Positions 25,730 through 39,301 of a DNA stretch of 64,000 nt are shown here, piece after piece; within the stretch, counting starts at the first letter, position 1, and each line of letters opens with the position of its first letter. The notes under the pieces are model-generated. The model worked only from the letters and a program-made list of their open reading frames with translations, was not told the origin of the DNA and made no database searches. Source of the DNA: Onchocerca lupi (lineage: Eukaryota > Nematoda > Chromadorea > Rhabditida > Onchocercidae). A program made the position numbers and the translations under genes. The stretch covers positions 124,001-188,000 of the forward strand of contig JAOVVO010000014.1 in NCBI GenBank assembly GCA_028564675.1. The letters run 5' to 3'.

Positions 25730-28700
25730 TCAAACATGTTTTAAACGAGATGTACTCAATGAACGGCGCCTAATATTAGTCGACACTGCATTATGATTCG
25801 ATTTTAAGTTAATTCGCAAGGGTGTCAACCTTGATTCTAAAGATTCTATTTTCGGTCTTTCGTCACTGGATCGACAATCAATTGGTTGCAGCAGTCGCGA
25901 CATCGTGTGAGTAGTACCTGCAAATATAAATTTATTCTAGTTTGATTTACGGATGACTATTTGGAATTTTTCTGGAGCTGTTTACCAAAATTTTTTTTTT
26001 TCTGAAATTTTCATAAAACTGGAAATTCGAAATTCCATTCACCTAAATGAAATTGACGACAACACTTAAGATCTTCACTATACTGATTAAATTATTATTG
26101 AATCAAAAAGCAAAATATTTAATTGAATATAATAATATTCAGACTTACCAGACGGTTCTACTGTAGCCATAAATGTACGTATTCGATAGCCGCCAAGCCA
26201 AAAAAGAAGTACAACTATGAGGAAAAAGAAAGTAATAGCTTTCAAGACAATGAAGTGCAGCGGAGAATCGCGGAAAAATTCATTAAAAAAAATATTGAAA
26301 TGACGTCCAAAAACACCAAGAGAAGTAAATATGAAATTTGACAAAACCTCGCAAATCACGTCCAAGGGTGCAATTTCATATATAGGGTCAACATACAGAT
26401 CCTGAAAACTTGTATACATATTATATATGCAAATATAAACAAGAAGCAGTTTAATACAATTTCTAATCTAATTTTTCCTTCATTGGAATTTTTTGATCTG
26501 TAGTAAAATCATCCCATTTCTACTTTTTTTTTTTCATTATCAATTCTCCACTTTTTCTTTGCATACAAAATAATTCATATATTTCTTACGATGTCCACTT
26601 TTTCCACTTCTCATCCAGCACGCACCATCCAAGAACGAATGGAATCATAAGTTATGAGCGCCATCAATGCTCAATATCTTACAATATTAATTTAATTACA
26701 TATTTTCCATTTCATGTCATTGTGTAACGGAATTTGGAAGAAACTGAAACCTTGTAATGCTGTTCACATTCGTTTTCTTGTTTCAAAACAAATAATCCCG
26801 ATACTATGTCCAAGATAGTAGACAAGAAATTTTCTGCTTTACATTTTTCCGTAAGTGACTTTTCAGCACGCGACATCCTAGCTGCAATATTTGCCTGCAA
26901 AAAAGCTTCAGATTTTGTCACTAACAAAAACAAAAACAACTAGAAATGAATGGAATTTCAGATTCCTTAGGATTTCAATATTCCAAATATTCCATATTTC
27001 CTATCAAATCTCCGATTTTACTATAATGAGGAAGAAACTTGTCAGTATAAATTCTTTTTTAAAATCTGATCTAAATTTTTCACTAATAGTGGTAATTATA
27101 AGGGCATCGTTTAACCAAATGACTTATTTTAAAACTCGAAGAAACAAACTGATGAAGTGAATGCCCGAAATCACTGACTACTTTTTAGAAGCTACTGCAT
27201 GATCATATTCAGCGGAAAGTAGAAAGTAACCTTAAAAGATACATTGTATTGAATGGTCAAAAATTTCCTGCAATTCTCGTGTAAACCATATCCTCACCTG
27301 ATATTTCTTGTGAAAAGTATTAAACACTGATATAATGAATGATATGAAGAAAAAAAGCCAAATAAAAGAACGTATGGAAAAGTGACTGCGATATAGAATC
27401 ACCAATGCTGGTGCCAATAACACAGCATTCAGCAGAGGTAAAAAAGTCACAATCATATTATAGGCGTGCTTCACAAATGATGGATCTTCGTAATGTAGCT
27501 GCAAACAACACAAATTCATTTTTTGATTAAAAAAAGCACAAAACTAAGATATTATCTGCATATTTTTCACTTTAAAAGACACAATTTCCTTTGATTTTAT
27601 CAAAGAACATCCCATCTAATCTGAGAAACTAAATTATTGTAAACATAGTGATTAGAAAACAGTGCGATAAAAACTTGGAAAGAATTTGAACATTAACAAT
27701 ACGAGCTAAGAAATTTACCGGAACAATCAGTTCTTCCATAATTTCTCGAACTTGTTCGCGCATGGTAATTGTTTCATCTTTCGAGTCCAAATACTTTTTC
27801 AAAATAACCAAACTGTCGGCATCTATATATATATCTACAGTTCGATCAACGCCTTTTGCCTATAAATTAAGGAATTATGCTAAAAAGATCTTTCGAAAAA
27901 TGTTGTAAATTTAGAAATAACTTCAAGTAGTTTACATAATATATTTCTTTTTAATCAGATTCATCATTTCATTTTCATCTCTGAAATAATAATGGTCGTC
28001 TATGATTTAGAACTATGAATAAAATAAATCATAGAAGTTCTTGAAATCCTTAAGATCTATTTATCCAAAAAAGTGAAACGGCATAGACAGGAAAATAAAA
28101 ATCTGAAAAATTTATCAAAATTATCCTACCTTATCAATGTCAACATTCATACGATGTAAGAAATTCCGTACAATATGTTTCAGTGTCGAATCTTGGACGT
28201 AATGATTTTCAGCACGATCTTCAACTGAAATTTTTTTGAATAGTTGTTCAGATCATCAAATTTAAAATGAAGAAACAGAAATGTGAATATATCCTAAAAC
28301 TTTGCTGTTCATCAAGGATTAGTTTTTAGCAGATTAAAACTTTAATACACTAATTAAACCACAAAAGATTGAATCTGCGAAGATCACTCGACCTAATAAT
28401 GCAATATTTTTAGCTGACGACAGTCTTGAATAACAAAATTGGATAAGTCGAGTTTGAATATTTCTCTTCATAAAGAATTAATGCAAGGTTCAAGATCCAA
28501 TTTTGATCAAAAGAAATGTTTTGGTCTTTCGGCAAAAGAACAAGGAATGTATCCTTAATCAAATTTAGTGCTCAGGTGAATCAATCTCATCTAGTCACGT
28601 TATTTTCGAGCAATAGTAATTTTAAAATGGAAGAAAATCAATTAAATTCAATTTAAATTATTTTTTTTGACAGGCAAAAAAGGCTTGAAAGTGATAAATT

Positions 28701-28942
28701 TTCAGATCCTTTCTGTCCAGTTAATTGTAAAATTCACATACTTTGCTACCTTTCAAACATTTCTTCAAATTAGCTTGACACAACGCCAATTGGTCGAGAG
28801 TGTTTTTGGTGCAAAATGATGATGAAGCAAAAGGATCATTTGGATCAACCCAATTTTCTCGATTAATATGTAAATCCAAATCGATATTTTCACCATTAGA
28901 ACCAAGAAGAAGCAAATTCAAATATATCATAAGGAGCAACAT
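25730..28942 (-). CDS. Chloride channel CLIC-like 1 (CLCC1/MCLC) family membrane protein
   Basis: Seven exons, 28942-28750, 28224-28130, 27859-27719, 27498-27298, 26894-26751, 26401-26149 and 25917-25730 (TGA), keep phase throughout and give 404 residues. There is an N-terminal signal sequence (MLLLMIYLNLLLL). A luminal region follows with the family-like NWVDPNDPF, a Cys pair and DSTLKHIVRNFLHRM. Membrane segments lie near residues 157-180 and 187-206. A second conserved block, DPIYEIAPLDVICEV, precedes a further membrane segment near 307-328, and the cytosolic tail is basic. CLCC1 proteins reside in the ER/nuclear membrane and are implicated in chloride and calcium homeostasis. The match of the DP(I/L)(Y/W)EI(A/S)P block with remembered CLCC1 is the main support. 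The protein is shorter than mammalian CLCC1, mainly in the C-terminal tail. Confidence 0.82.
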
Positions 28943-31117
28943 AGCTATGCCGCAATCTACAAAATGAAGAATACATGAGATCGACCTTTCTCTTACTTCT
29001 TTAAATAACTAAACAAAAGTGTAGAACTCATGTGCTTCATGCCAATTTAAGAAAACAAGCTTTTTTCTTAGCAATTTTATTTCAATAATTCAACAATTGA
29101 TAATATATCTTTCTATTCTTCACGTATATACAAAAGTTCAGCTGACAGATTGTGAGTTTGGCCACAACTAAACTTCTGAAATTGGCGGTTGTCCCCAGTA
29201 ATAATCGATCCCCACAAATAACCGAAGCCTAAAGTAGACTACTTTTGGAGCTGAATAATAAGTTATGAAGGAACAAAACTACAATCTGAAATCCCGTACT
29301 CTTTTATCTTGCCCATTCCAGCGCCAACAACAGGATCCGTTCGTTTCCGGAATGATGCCGCTATTGCAGCTCTCTATTCACCACAACTTCAATAGCTCCC
29401 AATAATAGGTGAGGAATTGTTGGTTTCGGGTATAACTAATGAGAAAAATAATAATGATAGTAGTCCCAATAAATATCTAAATGCGAACGAGCGGTTGGAC
29501 CTGAAATTGCAGATCAGGATCCTGAAATGCTACGGAACCCTGAAACTGCAGACCGAGAAATCTGGATGAAAATTGATTGAAAAATCTGCACGAAATTGCA
29601 AATCAAAAAATTTGGCTAAAGTTGCAGATTGAGAGATTTGGATGAAACTGTAGATAAAGGAATCTGTATAAAAACGATAGCTGGAAAACGATAGCTTTAA
29701 GTATGATTTGACGCAAGAAGGGGAGAAATTAATGAAGTTAATATTATTGTGAAACTAATGTGATATGTGTAACTGCAGGTCAATTAATTAATGTGAAGCG
29801 ATAGGGAAGAGATAATTAATTATTTGTTATTCTGAAGCTTAGATGTCTGCAGAATATCCATTATTTCGAGAAAGTCGTCTTGAAATCTCGAAGATGACGA
29901 GCAACGTGTCACGCTTATAAAGTAAGAAATAGATGCACTGTTTGTAACAGATGGAGCAGGTAGTCATCTGAATCTGTCTTTCCTAACAGTGAAGGATCAA
30001 TTTTCTTTTTCTTTTTTTTTTTTATTAATATTGAATCTTAATTCAAAATCCCCTCTTGTTTCTGCTTCTAATTAATCAGTAAAAAAGGGCGATTTGAACA
30101 GAATTAACAGCTTACCACCGATGGAATGAGAATTCTCGTGGCAGTCTTTCTAGTTCGCTATAAAAAGATGCATATTTTCGAATTGATAATGCCATACTTT
30201 TTGGAAAGAAAATTGGATGAAATGATTATGAGGAAGCAATCTTTATCAGCGCCATTTTTCCGAATTTTTTGCGTGTTGATACTTAAATTTTAAGAATTGA
30301 TAGGATACTCTTTTAGTTTCTTGAATCATTCCTAGAGTTCCATTCTAGCACGTTGTTAATACCAATTAATTAATTCCTTCTTTGCTTCTCAAAGCAACTT
30401 GCATTCTTACGGCACTGTTTTTTTAATCTTGCAACAGTAATGAAAATGAAGCATTCCAATCTCTCAAAACGCATCAGTTTCTCTATTTGACACTATTAGG
30501 AGAAACAAAAAATCTTTAATAGCTTCCTCAACGCTTAATTTAAATTTAATTTAATTTAATATAAATTTTGATTCGCCTTGTTTACTTCAAGAATTTTTCT
30601 TATTGTTCTTTTCATTTCTAATCAGATTTATTGTTTACATCATCCTTAATGAATAGTAACGATCATTTACATCTTAAAGTGTCATACTCGTGTTCATACT
30701 GAATTTGCTGTTTAGTTGAATAAAGTTTTGTTTGCTCTCTGGATAAAAATGGAAACTGTCCGTTGATAATTTTGGAATTGTGTTTCGCTTTAACCTGAAA
30801 TTATTATTTCTATTTGGGAAATTTTAGAGTGATCAATGCGAAGTATTATTAAGAGGAGATGAAGTTGGAGATCTTGATACTTATGTAGTACGAGAATAGT
30901 TAAAATTTAAAAAATGCTTGCTGCAGTACGGAGGAAGTAAGGAACAATACTATGTTTTGTGTTTGAATTTATAAAAATTGCTTCTTACGAAAAAGTTATA
31001 CAGATTCAATCACATAATTGAGAATACTTAATTTCAAATTAGATTATTGGTTTTATGCTTCAAAAGCATCATTGTTTCATGTCTTATTCTCATTATTCAT
31101 GTTCTTTAATGTATTAA
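28943..31117. other. Intergenic, contains a degenerate minisatellite
   Basis: Upstream flank of the CLCC1-like gene. No gene seen. The main structure is the 26-bp degenerate repeat at 29,501-29,672. A TTTAATTTAATTTAA tract lies near 30,541-30,562. Confidence 0.6.
29501..29672. repeat. Degenerate 26-bp minisatellite
   Basis: Successive units start AAA(C/T)TG(C/T)AGAT or close variants and continue GAGA.AT(T/C)TGGATG. Units can be followed at about 29,503, 29,530, 29,547, 29,574, 29,597, 29,623 and 29,649, with some shortened by deletions. Divergence between units is high, so the array is old. Stops occur in all frames examined. Confidence 0.65.
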
Positions 31118-31124
31118 ATTTCAG

Positions 31125-31377
31125 TTTTCAGACTGATTTCTATTATTTTAAAAAATTTCCGAATGAAATTGAAACTGGAGGCATCAATGCAAAGTGCGGT
31201 GAAAAAGAGATGACAACTTGGACCAAACAAAACACATTTCATGCAGAACCAAATAGAATGTATTTCATGTCAAAAAAGTTGCATCAAGTAGAATATACTT
31301 TATATTATGGAAATGGACAGAAAAAAGTCCAAGAATCAAACACGAAAATTAAAATTGGAAAAGAATGCAATGAATAA
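31125..31377 (+). CDS. Possible terminal exon of an unidentified gene
   Basis: After the acceptor TTAAATTTCAG (or a second one 7 bp on), an open frame runs 83 codons to TAA. Its content is plausible: GGINAKCGEKEMTTWTKQ, HAEPNRMYFMSKK, YTLYYGNGQ and KIKIGKECNE, with two Cys. The frame continues upstream into hydrophobic residues without a convincing ATG. No family recognised. It lies 310 bp beyond the 3' end of the minus-strand membrane-protein gene and is oriented towards it. It may be a relic. Confidence 0.3.
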
Positions 31378-31686
31378 GAGTGATAATAAAGCCATTCATC
31401 ATAGACGTAGTATTGATTAATAGCAATAATATCTGTTATTGCCAAAAGATTTCGTTTCATTTATTTCTTGTCATTTATTATTTGTTTAGACATTTGTCAG
31501 GGCATCATATTTATGTGGTTATTATTTATTCTTAAGAAGAAATGGATAATTTTGCTATCTGATGTCATTTCATCTTGTTTGAACTTCTGTTTAGAATGCA
31601 GCAGTTGGTCTTCCCGGTCAAAATTGTGTATGAAAAGTCGTTTGCACTGAATGATGTAGTGCAGCTTGCATGAAGGCAAGCTTTTT

Positions 31687-33705
31687 TTAGGCATCATCAC
31701 TCCTGCGACATCTACAACAATGTATTCGGATCAGACATGTTATGCAAATCAGTAAAAGAACACCGAAAACAGCAAGGCAGACGACAGTGGCCATGATTGT
31801 GGTAAAACCGGCCAAAAAACGGTCTTCGGATGGCTCATTATTCCATTCACCTTTTTCCTGAAAATGTTCAAATCGTTTAAAGAGATTTTAATTAGTGCGA
31901 AAAGATATGACTGAAGAAGACGATCTATGAAGCGTTATGGATGCATTTGTATTGTTCCCTCGAGATAAGATAACGCAAAAAAAAAAAAAAAAAGTACAGA
32001 ATTTCTCTAGATAAAGCAATGCAACAAAAGTAATATGCTTATATATAATCAATTCAGATTTCAGAAAAATATCATAATTATCACCTCTTCCTACCAAATT
32101 ACAGGAGCAAGTCTTGTAAAATGAATAGTGCTAATCTTTTTCGAATAGTTTCCTAAAGATTTGGAGCAAACTATATTATCTAATTATTTTAGTAGTGAAT
32201 CTTGAAATTTAATTTCCTAAATATTCAGCACATTTCATGCATTATTTTAAAAACAGCAGAAAATTTTCTATAGTTGCATAAATTATTGCTGCAATATCAA
32301 AAAGATAAAATTACTTTCATTTTCTTTCTTTCCAAAATTATTGTAACGTTAACGGCTGCGTGAATAACAAAATTGTTTGCCTTATTTGCCAGGAACGGAA
32401 AGAAATTATTTGAAGTTTACTCGAATAAGAAGAAATTATGTTTTAATTCATCAGAAAAAATGTCAAATTTACTCTAACAAGAGCATTTATTTCACTCCTG
32501 CTGACTGCTATGAATACGGTAACTAGTGATTCATTATTTACGGATCCGCTATGGCCTCATCGGTTATGATTTTCAAATGAAATTAACTTGCTTTACTACT
32601 ATAAGCAGGTGTTGTAAATCTATAAAATGATGAAAATCGTTGACATGAAAAGGAATATCTGTGATTTAGAAGCGATTTAGATGTTCATGAACAAAGAGTC
32701 TTATGAAGTATTTTGAAATTAACTTCTTATTATAGAATCCAAAATTGTTGACGTGTGAGCCGTATTGCAAATTTTGAATTGCTAACAAAATCTTTCGAAA
32801 CAGCATTTAAAATAAATTTATTAGAGTATATTAATAGGATAATAAGATTAGTCGGTTATTTTCAACGGTACCTCATATTTCACTTTAATTTTTGTTCAAA
32901 TTAGATTTTTATATTTATGCTTCAAATCACCGATCATAATTACAATCAAATTTATATTTGAATCTCTCTCAAACTTACTTGCTTAGTGTAAGTCAAGGAA
33001 TATTAATTTATCTTGCGGACAACAGTTATTGGAAAAATTGAAAGGCCCGCATTGACGGCAATCTATTGTCTTAGATTCGAATTAGATAGGACAAGTGAGA
33101 ACTGCTACTTATCAAGTAGCTGTTGCAAGCAGCTACGTGTATTCTGAAGCTAAGCAAGAAATGAAACTTGAGAAGTGAAGGAAGTGTACCTTAAGAGGGC
33201 AAAGCCATCGTTGCATCATTAGATCACTAATATGCTTCATCGAGCAAGGTACATGACACTGTGCTTGACACAGATGTTCCGTGTCAAAGGTGTGAATCAT
33301 ATTTTGTGGGTAATTCTGATGCCCAGATTTTCGGATAATTTCGTTATATTCCATTGATGAGTCGTATACTGTAGATGTTGGATCCAAATCGATTCTTAGA
33401 ATAAACTCCGTTGTTTCATTAACAACAATCTTATTAATCGATAGACGTAAACATTCGCGCAGATTTCACATATACACTGGTAGTGTTGATTTCTGTAATA
33501 ATAATAATAAGTATTATTTTTTATAAACCAATTTTTCGAAATTTAAAATCATAAATCACTTGTTTTTAATTTGAAATCCCTAATTTTAATCCGAAAATTA
33601 GATTCATTGAGAAACAATGCCAAATTCACGATGTTAAACAGATGGCAATTTCACAGAGATAGACAAAACTTGAATAACTTACCTTCTGCCATGTATCGAT
33701 ACCAT
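31687..33705 (-). pseudogene. Single-pass membrane protein gene with a broken reading frame
   Basis: Exons at 33705-33683, 33492-33190 and 31857-31687 (TAA) have clean splice sites (AGAAG|GTAAGT, TTATTACAG, AAG|GTACAC, TTTTTCAG-like). The last exon encodes a transmembrane helix (ATVVCLAVFGVLLLICITC), a short Cys/Arg-rich tail and the C-terminus RRSDDA. The middle exon encodes a Cys-bearing ectodomain (CQAQCHVPCSMKH, RWLCPLK). From the ATG at 33,705 the frame reads MVSIHGRRNQHYQCICEICANV and hits a stop at 33,396. The frame that continues into the ectodomain opens only after a TGA at 33,468. Exon lengths sum to 497, one base short of a multiple of three. Either one base is missing here (assembly error or real lesion) or an alternative start exists downstream. 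Family not recognised. Confidence 0.6.
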
Positions 33706-36505
33706 TTAAATCATTTTTACACTATAACATCTTATGCGAGTTTATACTTTTCATAATAACTCGATTAAAATGAAGTTTTGAAACAAAATCGTCACTAAAT
33801 TTCTGAAAAATATTTTTCTAATAAACTTTAAAAATGAAGTTTATTTTACAGTTGACATCTCTCTCGTAATAAATTTAGTTTTATAGTTGTCATCTTTCAT
33901 CAGAAATGTAAAGAAACGAAATCGCATTGCTAATTAACGGAAAGAACATTTCATCACAAATGTGAAATACTAGCAAAAGTTGCAACCAAGTCATTAACTA
34001 AGAAAAGTTCCAGAAGTTTCAAGGAAATACATTTCTTTCACAGAATAATCAAATTTCGTCATTTCATTTAAATGATCATAAAATTCCAACAAATGTAAAA
34101 AATAAAATGAAATTGGGATCAGCTGAACTTTCAAATTCAATTATTTATAATGTCAATCGAAATTAAGACTTCGAATTTTGATTAAAAGGTACTTCTTGGA
34201 AGTTCAAGATCGTTATTTCTACGACGAATTGATGAAATTATTTTTAGTGATAGTAAATGACGTGGTGTAGGTCCGACCAAAATCATTCTCAACAACAAAT
34301 AAAACATTGTAAATTTAAAAATATGTAATATAGATCGATTAAAATAACACAATTTATCATCCTGCTTAAAGGTATTACGCGTAAAAAGAAGACCTCAAAT
34401 GATTTTGATGTCAAATTTTCAAAAACATTGCTTACTCAAAAACACAGTGTAATTCATTTAAATGGAAATACAAAATAATTAAGAAGACTGCTATCAAAAA
34501 AATCAGTGAACAATAATCCAACTAGTAGAAAAGTGGAATATTCGGAATTTTTTATGGTGGGAAGAATTGAATTAGGAAATATTATGGAATGAAGAGGAGA
34601 ATTATAACGATCAGTGTCCAAAAAATATCAAAACTCTGTATTCACTTCAAAGAACAGACGTGTTATCATTATCGTCAGTACGTCATTTACGTCATTTTTC
34701 TGTATCGTCAGTAAGCTATAGTAAAGCTTAGAAAACCATATCAGGTTACTTGTTTAGTTCCTTTTTGTGTGTAAACTAGAAAGTAACAATTTAACATGAT
34801 AGTCTCGAATTTCATTCAGTCAATAGGAAGCAGCTAAAGCGGATGAATGAAACAGGCGTAATAAAAGGTAAACAACAACAATGAATTGAGATGAGAGAGA
34901 GAAAATAAGTTGCTTGCTGATGCTGTCAATTATAAATTCAGACAGCAAAACGCGTCTATCTTCTCGCAGCACGAATGCATTCATTGCAGTGAGAAGCAAC
35001 CGGTCGATCCAAGAAGACGCTACTTGGCTCCAACGACCATTGGCTTATTTAATTTCAGATTTGTAATATGGACTTTTCATATTTTCGGTAGCTTATATAG
35101 AAATACAATAGATTTTTCAGATTAATACTCAAATAAGAGTAACAGGAAAGAGCAAAAAAAAAGTGCAGCTAATCCAAATTGCACATGAAAGAAGCCTAGA
35201 AGATTAGGCACTGAAATGCAAATAAGCCAGAAAGTAAATAAAAGAGAAAGTAAGGCCAGTATATTGTGGGGCAGATAAAATCGCAAAGTGTATATCATTT
35301 GTTTATTCATTTATGAGTTTGTAAGCACATAGAAATCAGCAGATTTCTGTATTTCTCACAGCTTTTATATTGTTGAAAGCTTCAACGAGGAATTCAGAAG
35401 GCGAGCGTGGAAGAAATCGACAGATACTTTTTGTGAATATTTTAAATCGTATAAGAGCTGAAAAGAGTTTATCTTAGTCCAACTAATATCACATATTCTT
35501 GTAACTTGTTGAAATGAACTGGAAATGTTATAATATAATTAATTATTATGTTAAACAATTATTAAGCAATTGGATGATAAATCAATGTGTGTAAAATCAT
35601 CTTATCAAAATAGTTTTGATTACTACCGTAAGACGCTTACTTATCAGAGAGAGATTCATATGTGAATTGTTGAATAAACAGTTTCGTCTACTAAATAAAA
35701 ATTTCATCTATCAAATATTCATTGCATTTTGAGTAAAAAAAGATTCGGCATAAAAATACTCTTCAGTTATGGAATCCCATTCTGCGATAAATTTTATAGG
35801 GAGAAACCTGTCAGGTTATTTAATAATATCGGTTGATAGTGTAAGAGGAAATTATATCAAACAAAAATATAGATAATTATCATCAGAATATTGTAATATC
35901 TAATTATCGATTCTGATCAGTGATAAGAGCGATAGAGCACCAATGTGGCTACCGTAGACGTCCCCGAAAAAGTAATACTTTTCTGTTTATTTAATTCATT
36001 TGTTAGAATATCAATATTTTGGGTCTCCCTCAGCAATCTATTCAGGATAAGAATTTTGTCTATTTCAGTAATGTTCATCTAATATTATTTCCATAATCAG
36101 GTGAAGCACTTGGATTGAAATCAGAAAAAAAAAAATGAAAAAATCCAAGATAACAAAGTTATCATTTTTAAGTACAAGAATTTTTCATATCAAGGAAGAA
36201 TCTGAAACCAATATTATAAAAAGATATGGAAGGCAATATATTTCACTAATAAAATATTTTCGTTATTCTCTGTTGTCGAACAACAAAAAACTCAGCAAGA
36301 AGATGGATGTGAATATTTAAGTTTCTGAAATGACCCTAAGGATAAAAGCTCCATGCTTTTTCATTGCTAATAATATATTGGGTGAGAAAATAACAGATAT
36401 TTCTAGGGAAAGAAATGACGATGAAAATGAAAGGAAATAATGAGGGACGCAACAATGCAACGAATTTAATCAAATTAATGTAGCTCAGTATCAATAATTA
36501 TTATC

Positions 36506-36760
36506 ATGAGTTCGCACATGAACTTGTCTTGCATATCAACTATCGGATGCGATGGAAACTCCACGGACGACCATTTCAGAACAATCGATACGTTTTTCAA
36601 AATTCAATCATTGGTCGTTAGAGTTGGAATGGCAATGCTTAACAGTATTAAAGCCTGTACAGGACAAATTTCCAGAGTAAATCTAGAAGACATTCTGCAA
36701 TTTCACTGCTTCATTTCAAAAAAAAAAAAAAAAAAAACAAACAAACAAACAAACAAACAT
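36506..36760 (+). other. ORF fragment ending in poly(A) and (CAAA)n, retroposon-like
   Basis: An ATG-initiated frame of about 70 codons (GCDGNSTDDHFRTIDTFF, VRVGMAMLNSIKACTG) runs straight into about 19 A residues and five CAAA units at 36,719-36,760. A coding-like sequence ending in poly(A) with a simple-repeat tail suggests the 3' end of a retroposed sequence. No known element recognised. Confidence 0.3.
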
Positions 36761-38416
36761 TGAAATTTGGATGATTTACTCGAATTGCACTCAAATTGGT
36801 AATTGCAAAATGCATGTGAGCTGAAGATTATTGCACTAGATGGACTGGTGTTTGTAGAAGATTGTTTGTGAAAGTTGATGATGTCGCGATGGAATGGAGC
36901 TTTCTTTAGTATTTTGTTGTGCAGAAGGAAATTTCTTGGATGTGTTAGAGAATATATTTCTTAAAAACTACGCAACTATCATCAAAGAATTCTTTGCAAG
37001 AATTCTCCATTCATGGGAATGGACAATGAAGAAAGGTCCATAAATGAATGAAAATGTAGGAAAGTCTGCGCCTATTCTCTCATCTCTCAACATACTCTTT
37101 TTTCGAGAATGATACGTTTGTCTTTCATTGAAGGCCTTTTTCAAACATTATCAATTATATAAGAACTGATATTGTGTTGAAAAGCAATCCCAAGGGAATA
37201 TGGCATTAGTGGTAAAGCAAACAGGCTAAAAGCACTCCATTCTTCTCTTCACCATTCCTTTTAAGCATTAGAAACATGAAAGTATGGAGAGCAATAACAC
37301 TGTCAAGAATTCTTCTCAAAGATCCGTTTCTCTCCCTCACTTCCTCCTACTTTTTATCAATTTATATCGAAATTCTACTTTCATTTTTTCTATTGATGAG
37401 CTGTATTCAACGGCACAATCGATTCTTTCATTCTTTAGTAGAAGACAAATTAAAAACCGAAACCCTTTCCTTCCGCGCCCGGTAAGTTGTTAAGTATCTC
37501 ATTCAGATCAAACGATCATGATTCGATTCAGTACGTCAGATCAAGGTGAGTCCAACTGCATTGATTTCAAACAAATAGCTGCCATTTTGTTTGAAATACA
37601 AAATTGATGCGAACTTTTAAATGAGAAGAGTTCGCAAAGCATTAACTTTTCGCTACTACGTGTCAAACACTGCGATTTTTGAGAACTGAAAAAAATATCA
37701 GCTACTTTTTTTAATAGAAAATTTTCATCTCAGCCTAAAAACAATTACTGTATTGTTAACGAGACAAAAATTTCTACTATTGCAGATAAGCACAACATTA
37801 TGCGACTATGGATAAAATTTGGAGTTACCAACGAGATGGAAGTGGAATGCTTTGAAGGAAGAAAAAATCAAAAAAACGGGCCATAAATGGAAAATTGTGA
37901 CGAATAATTTTATTCATTGTTGTTACCTTCGAAATAAGCAGAATCAAACATGTAAAATTGCGCAGTTTATGCACTTATGGCTAGTGAGGATTAAAATTGA
38001 AAGATTTCTAATTTTATAGCCGATCTAAAAAGCAATCAATGACAGATCAGCCAACACTTCATGCAAGATTTTAATATAGATCTCGAATAAGTAGTGGAAG
38101 AAATGTAAACTCAAAAGTTCGCAAATGCTGGAGGAAGAGTTAAACTTCTATACATGTGACACCTATTTCAAAAGGAAAGCGAAGAAAACAATTTTCATCG
38201 AGAATTGACAAATAACTGATATTTACATGGATGAAAATTAAGCCGATTCCACTGTAAGTCAAGTGCATGCTTCTATTATAACAGTGGAATTGCAGATATC
38301 TGAATTAACTAATAAAAACCGTTGATTTGTAAAAAAGTAGTTTATCATGAACATATGTAGTGATCAGGTGAATTAATAGAAAAAAACTGAAAAAGGAATG
38401 CAAATTCTCCAAATAG

Positions 38417-38550
38417 AAAACTTGTAAAGATGCAGAATATCGAAATACCAAAGAAACCACTGTTCATTAAACAACGAGATACTGAGAAATGAAACGAAAG
38501 ATCATTTATGATCTTTCGTATTTCGATATTCTGCCATCTTTACAAGTTTT
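38417..38550. repeat. Nested foldback element
   Basis: The outer left arm, 38,417-38,448 (core CTTGTAAAGATGCAGAATAT), is the reverse complement of 38,518-38,550 apart from one inserted base. Inside it sits a perfect 11-bp palindrome, ACGAAAGATCA / TGATCTTTCGT, at 38,494-38,519 with a 4-base loop. The whole region can fold into a two-tier hairpin. This is typical of MITE or foldback elements; no coding capacity. Confidence 0.75.
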
Positions 38551-39301
38551 TTTTGCGAAAGCTATATAACAAGTTTTTTTTTTTTTGATGGCCGAATTAA
38601 TAATGAATATCAAAACCTGTTAAGTATTTATATATATTACCTCTAGTCTGAATTATGGTAAAGTTTTAATTATGAAAGGTGAGCAAAAAGCTTCATAAAA
38701 CAGAGGAAAAATGAAATCAAAAATTGAACTTCTTGTCATGATTCTGAAACTCGAAGAATCTCAGATAATTGTTTGTGTTGCACGATTCACAGAAGTAAAA
38801 TAGCATTGACTTAGTCATCACTGAATTAATGATTATATTATATGAAAAAGAGATAGAAATAATATCATCAATCATAACTGAATCACCCGCATTCATAAAT
38901 ATAAAATTTAAATATTTTACAATCAAATAGATTCCAAGAAAAAATCGTAGCGTCAAGGATCAATTTTAGCTTTAAATCTCTTCAGACATGTATTTCCCTG
39001 TTGGTTGAAAAGATTATCATTAATAAATAAGATAAATGTTATCATTAAGAGAACGAAAACCAATAGAAATGATTTCTTTTTTATTCTTCAATCCGATACC
39101 GCCTGAAATAGAAAGAAGGTGTCATGCAACATCTTTTTATTACTTGCTTGGAAATAATGTTCAAGAAATTCAAGAAACAACTTGAAAAGAGTTACGGAGA
39201 TTAAGCCATTTCACAGATGATACAGTTCTCAATATGAAAATTCTTGGCAAACGACCGAAATATCTCAGTAGTTGAACAATAAGAGGTTAGTTTGAAAATG
39301 A

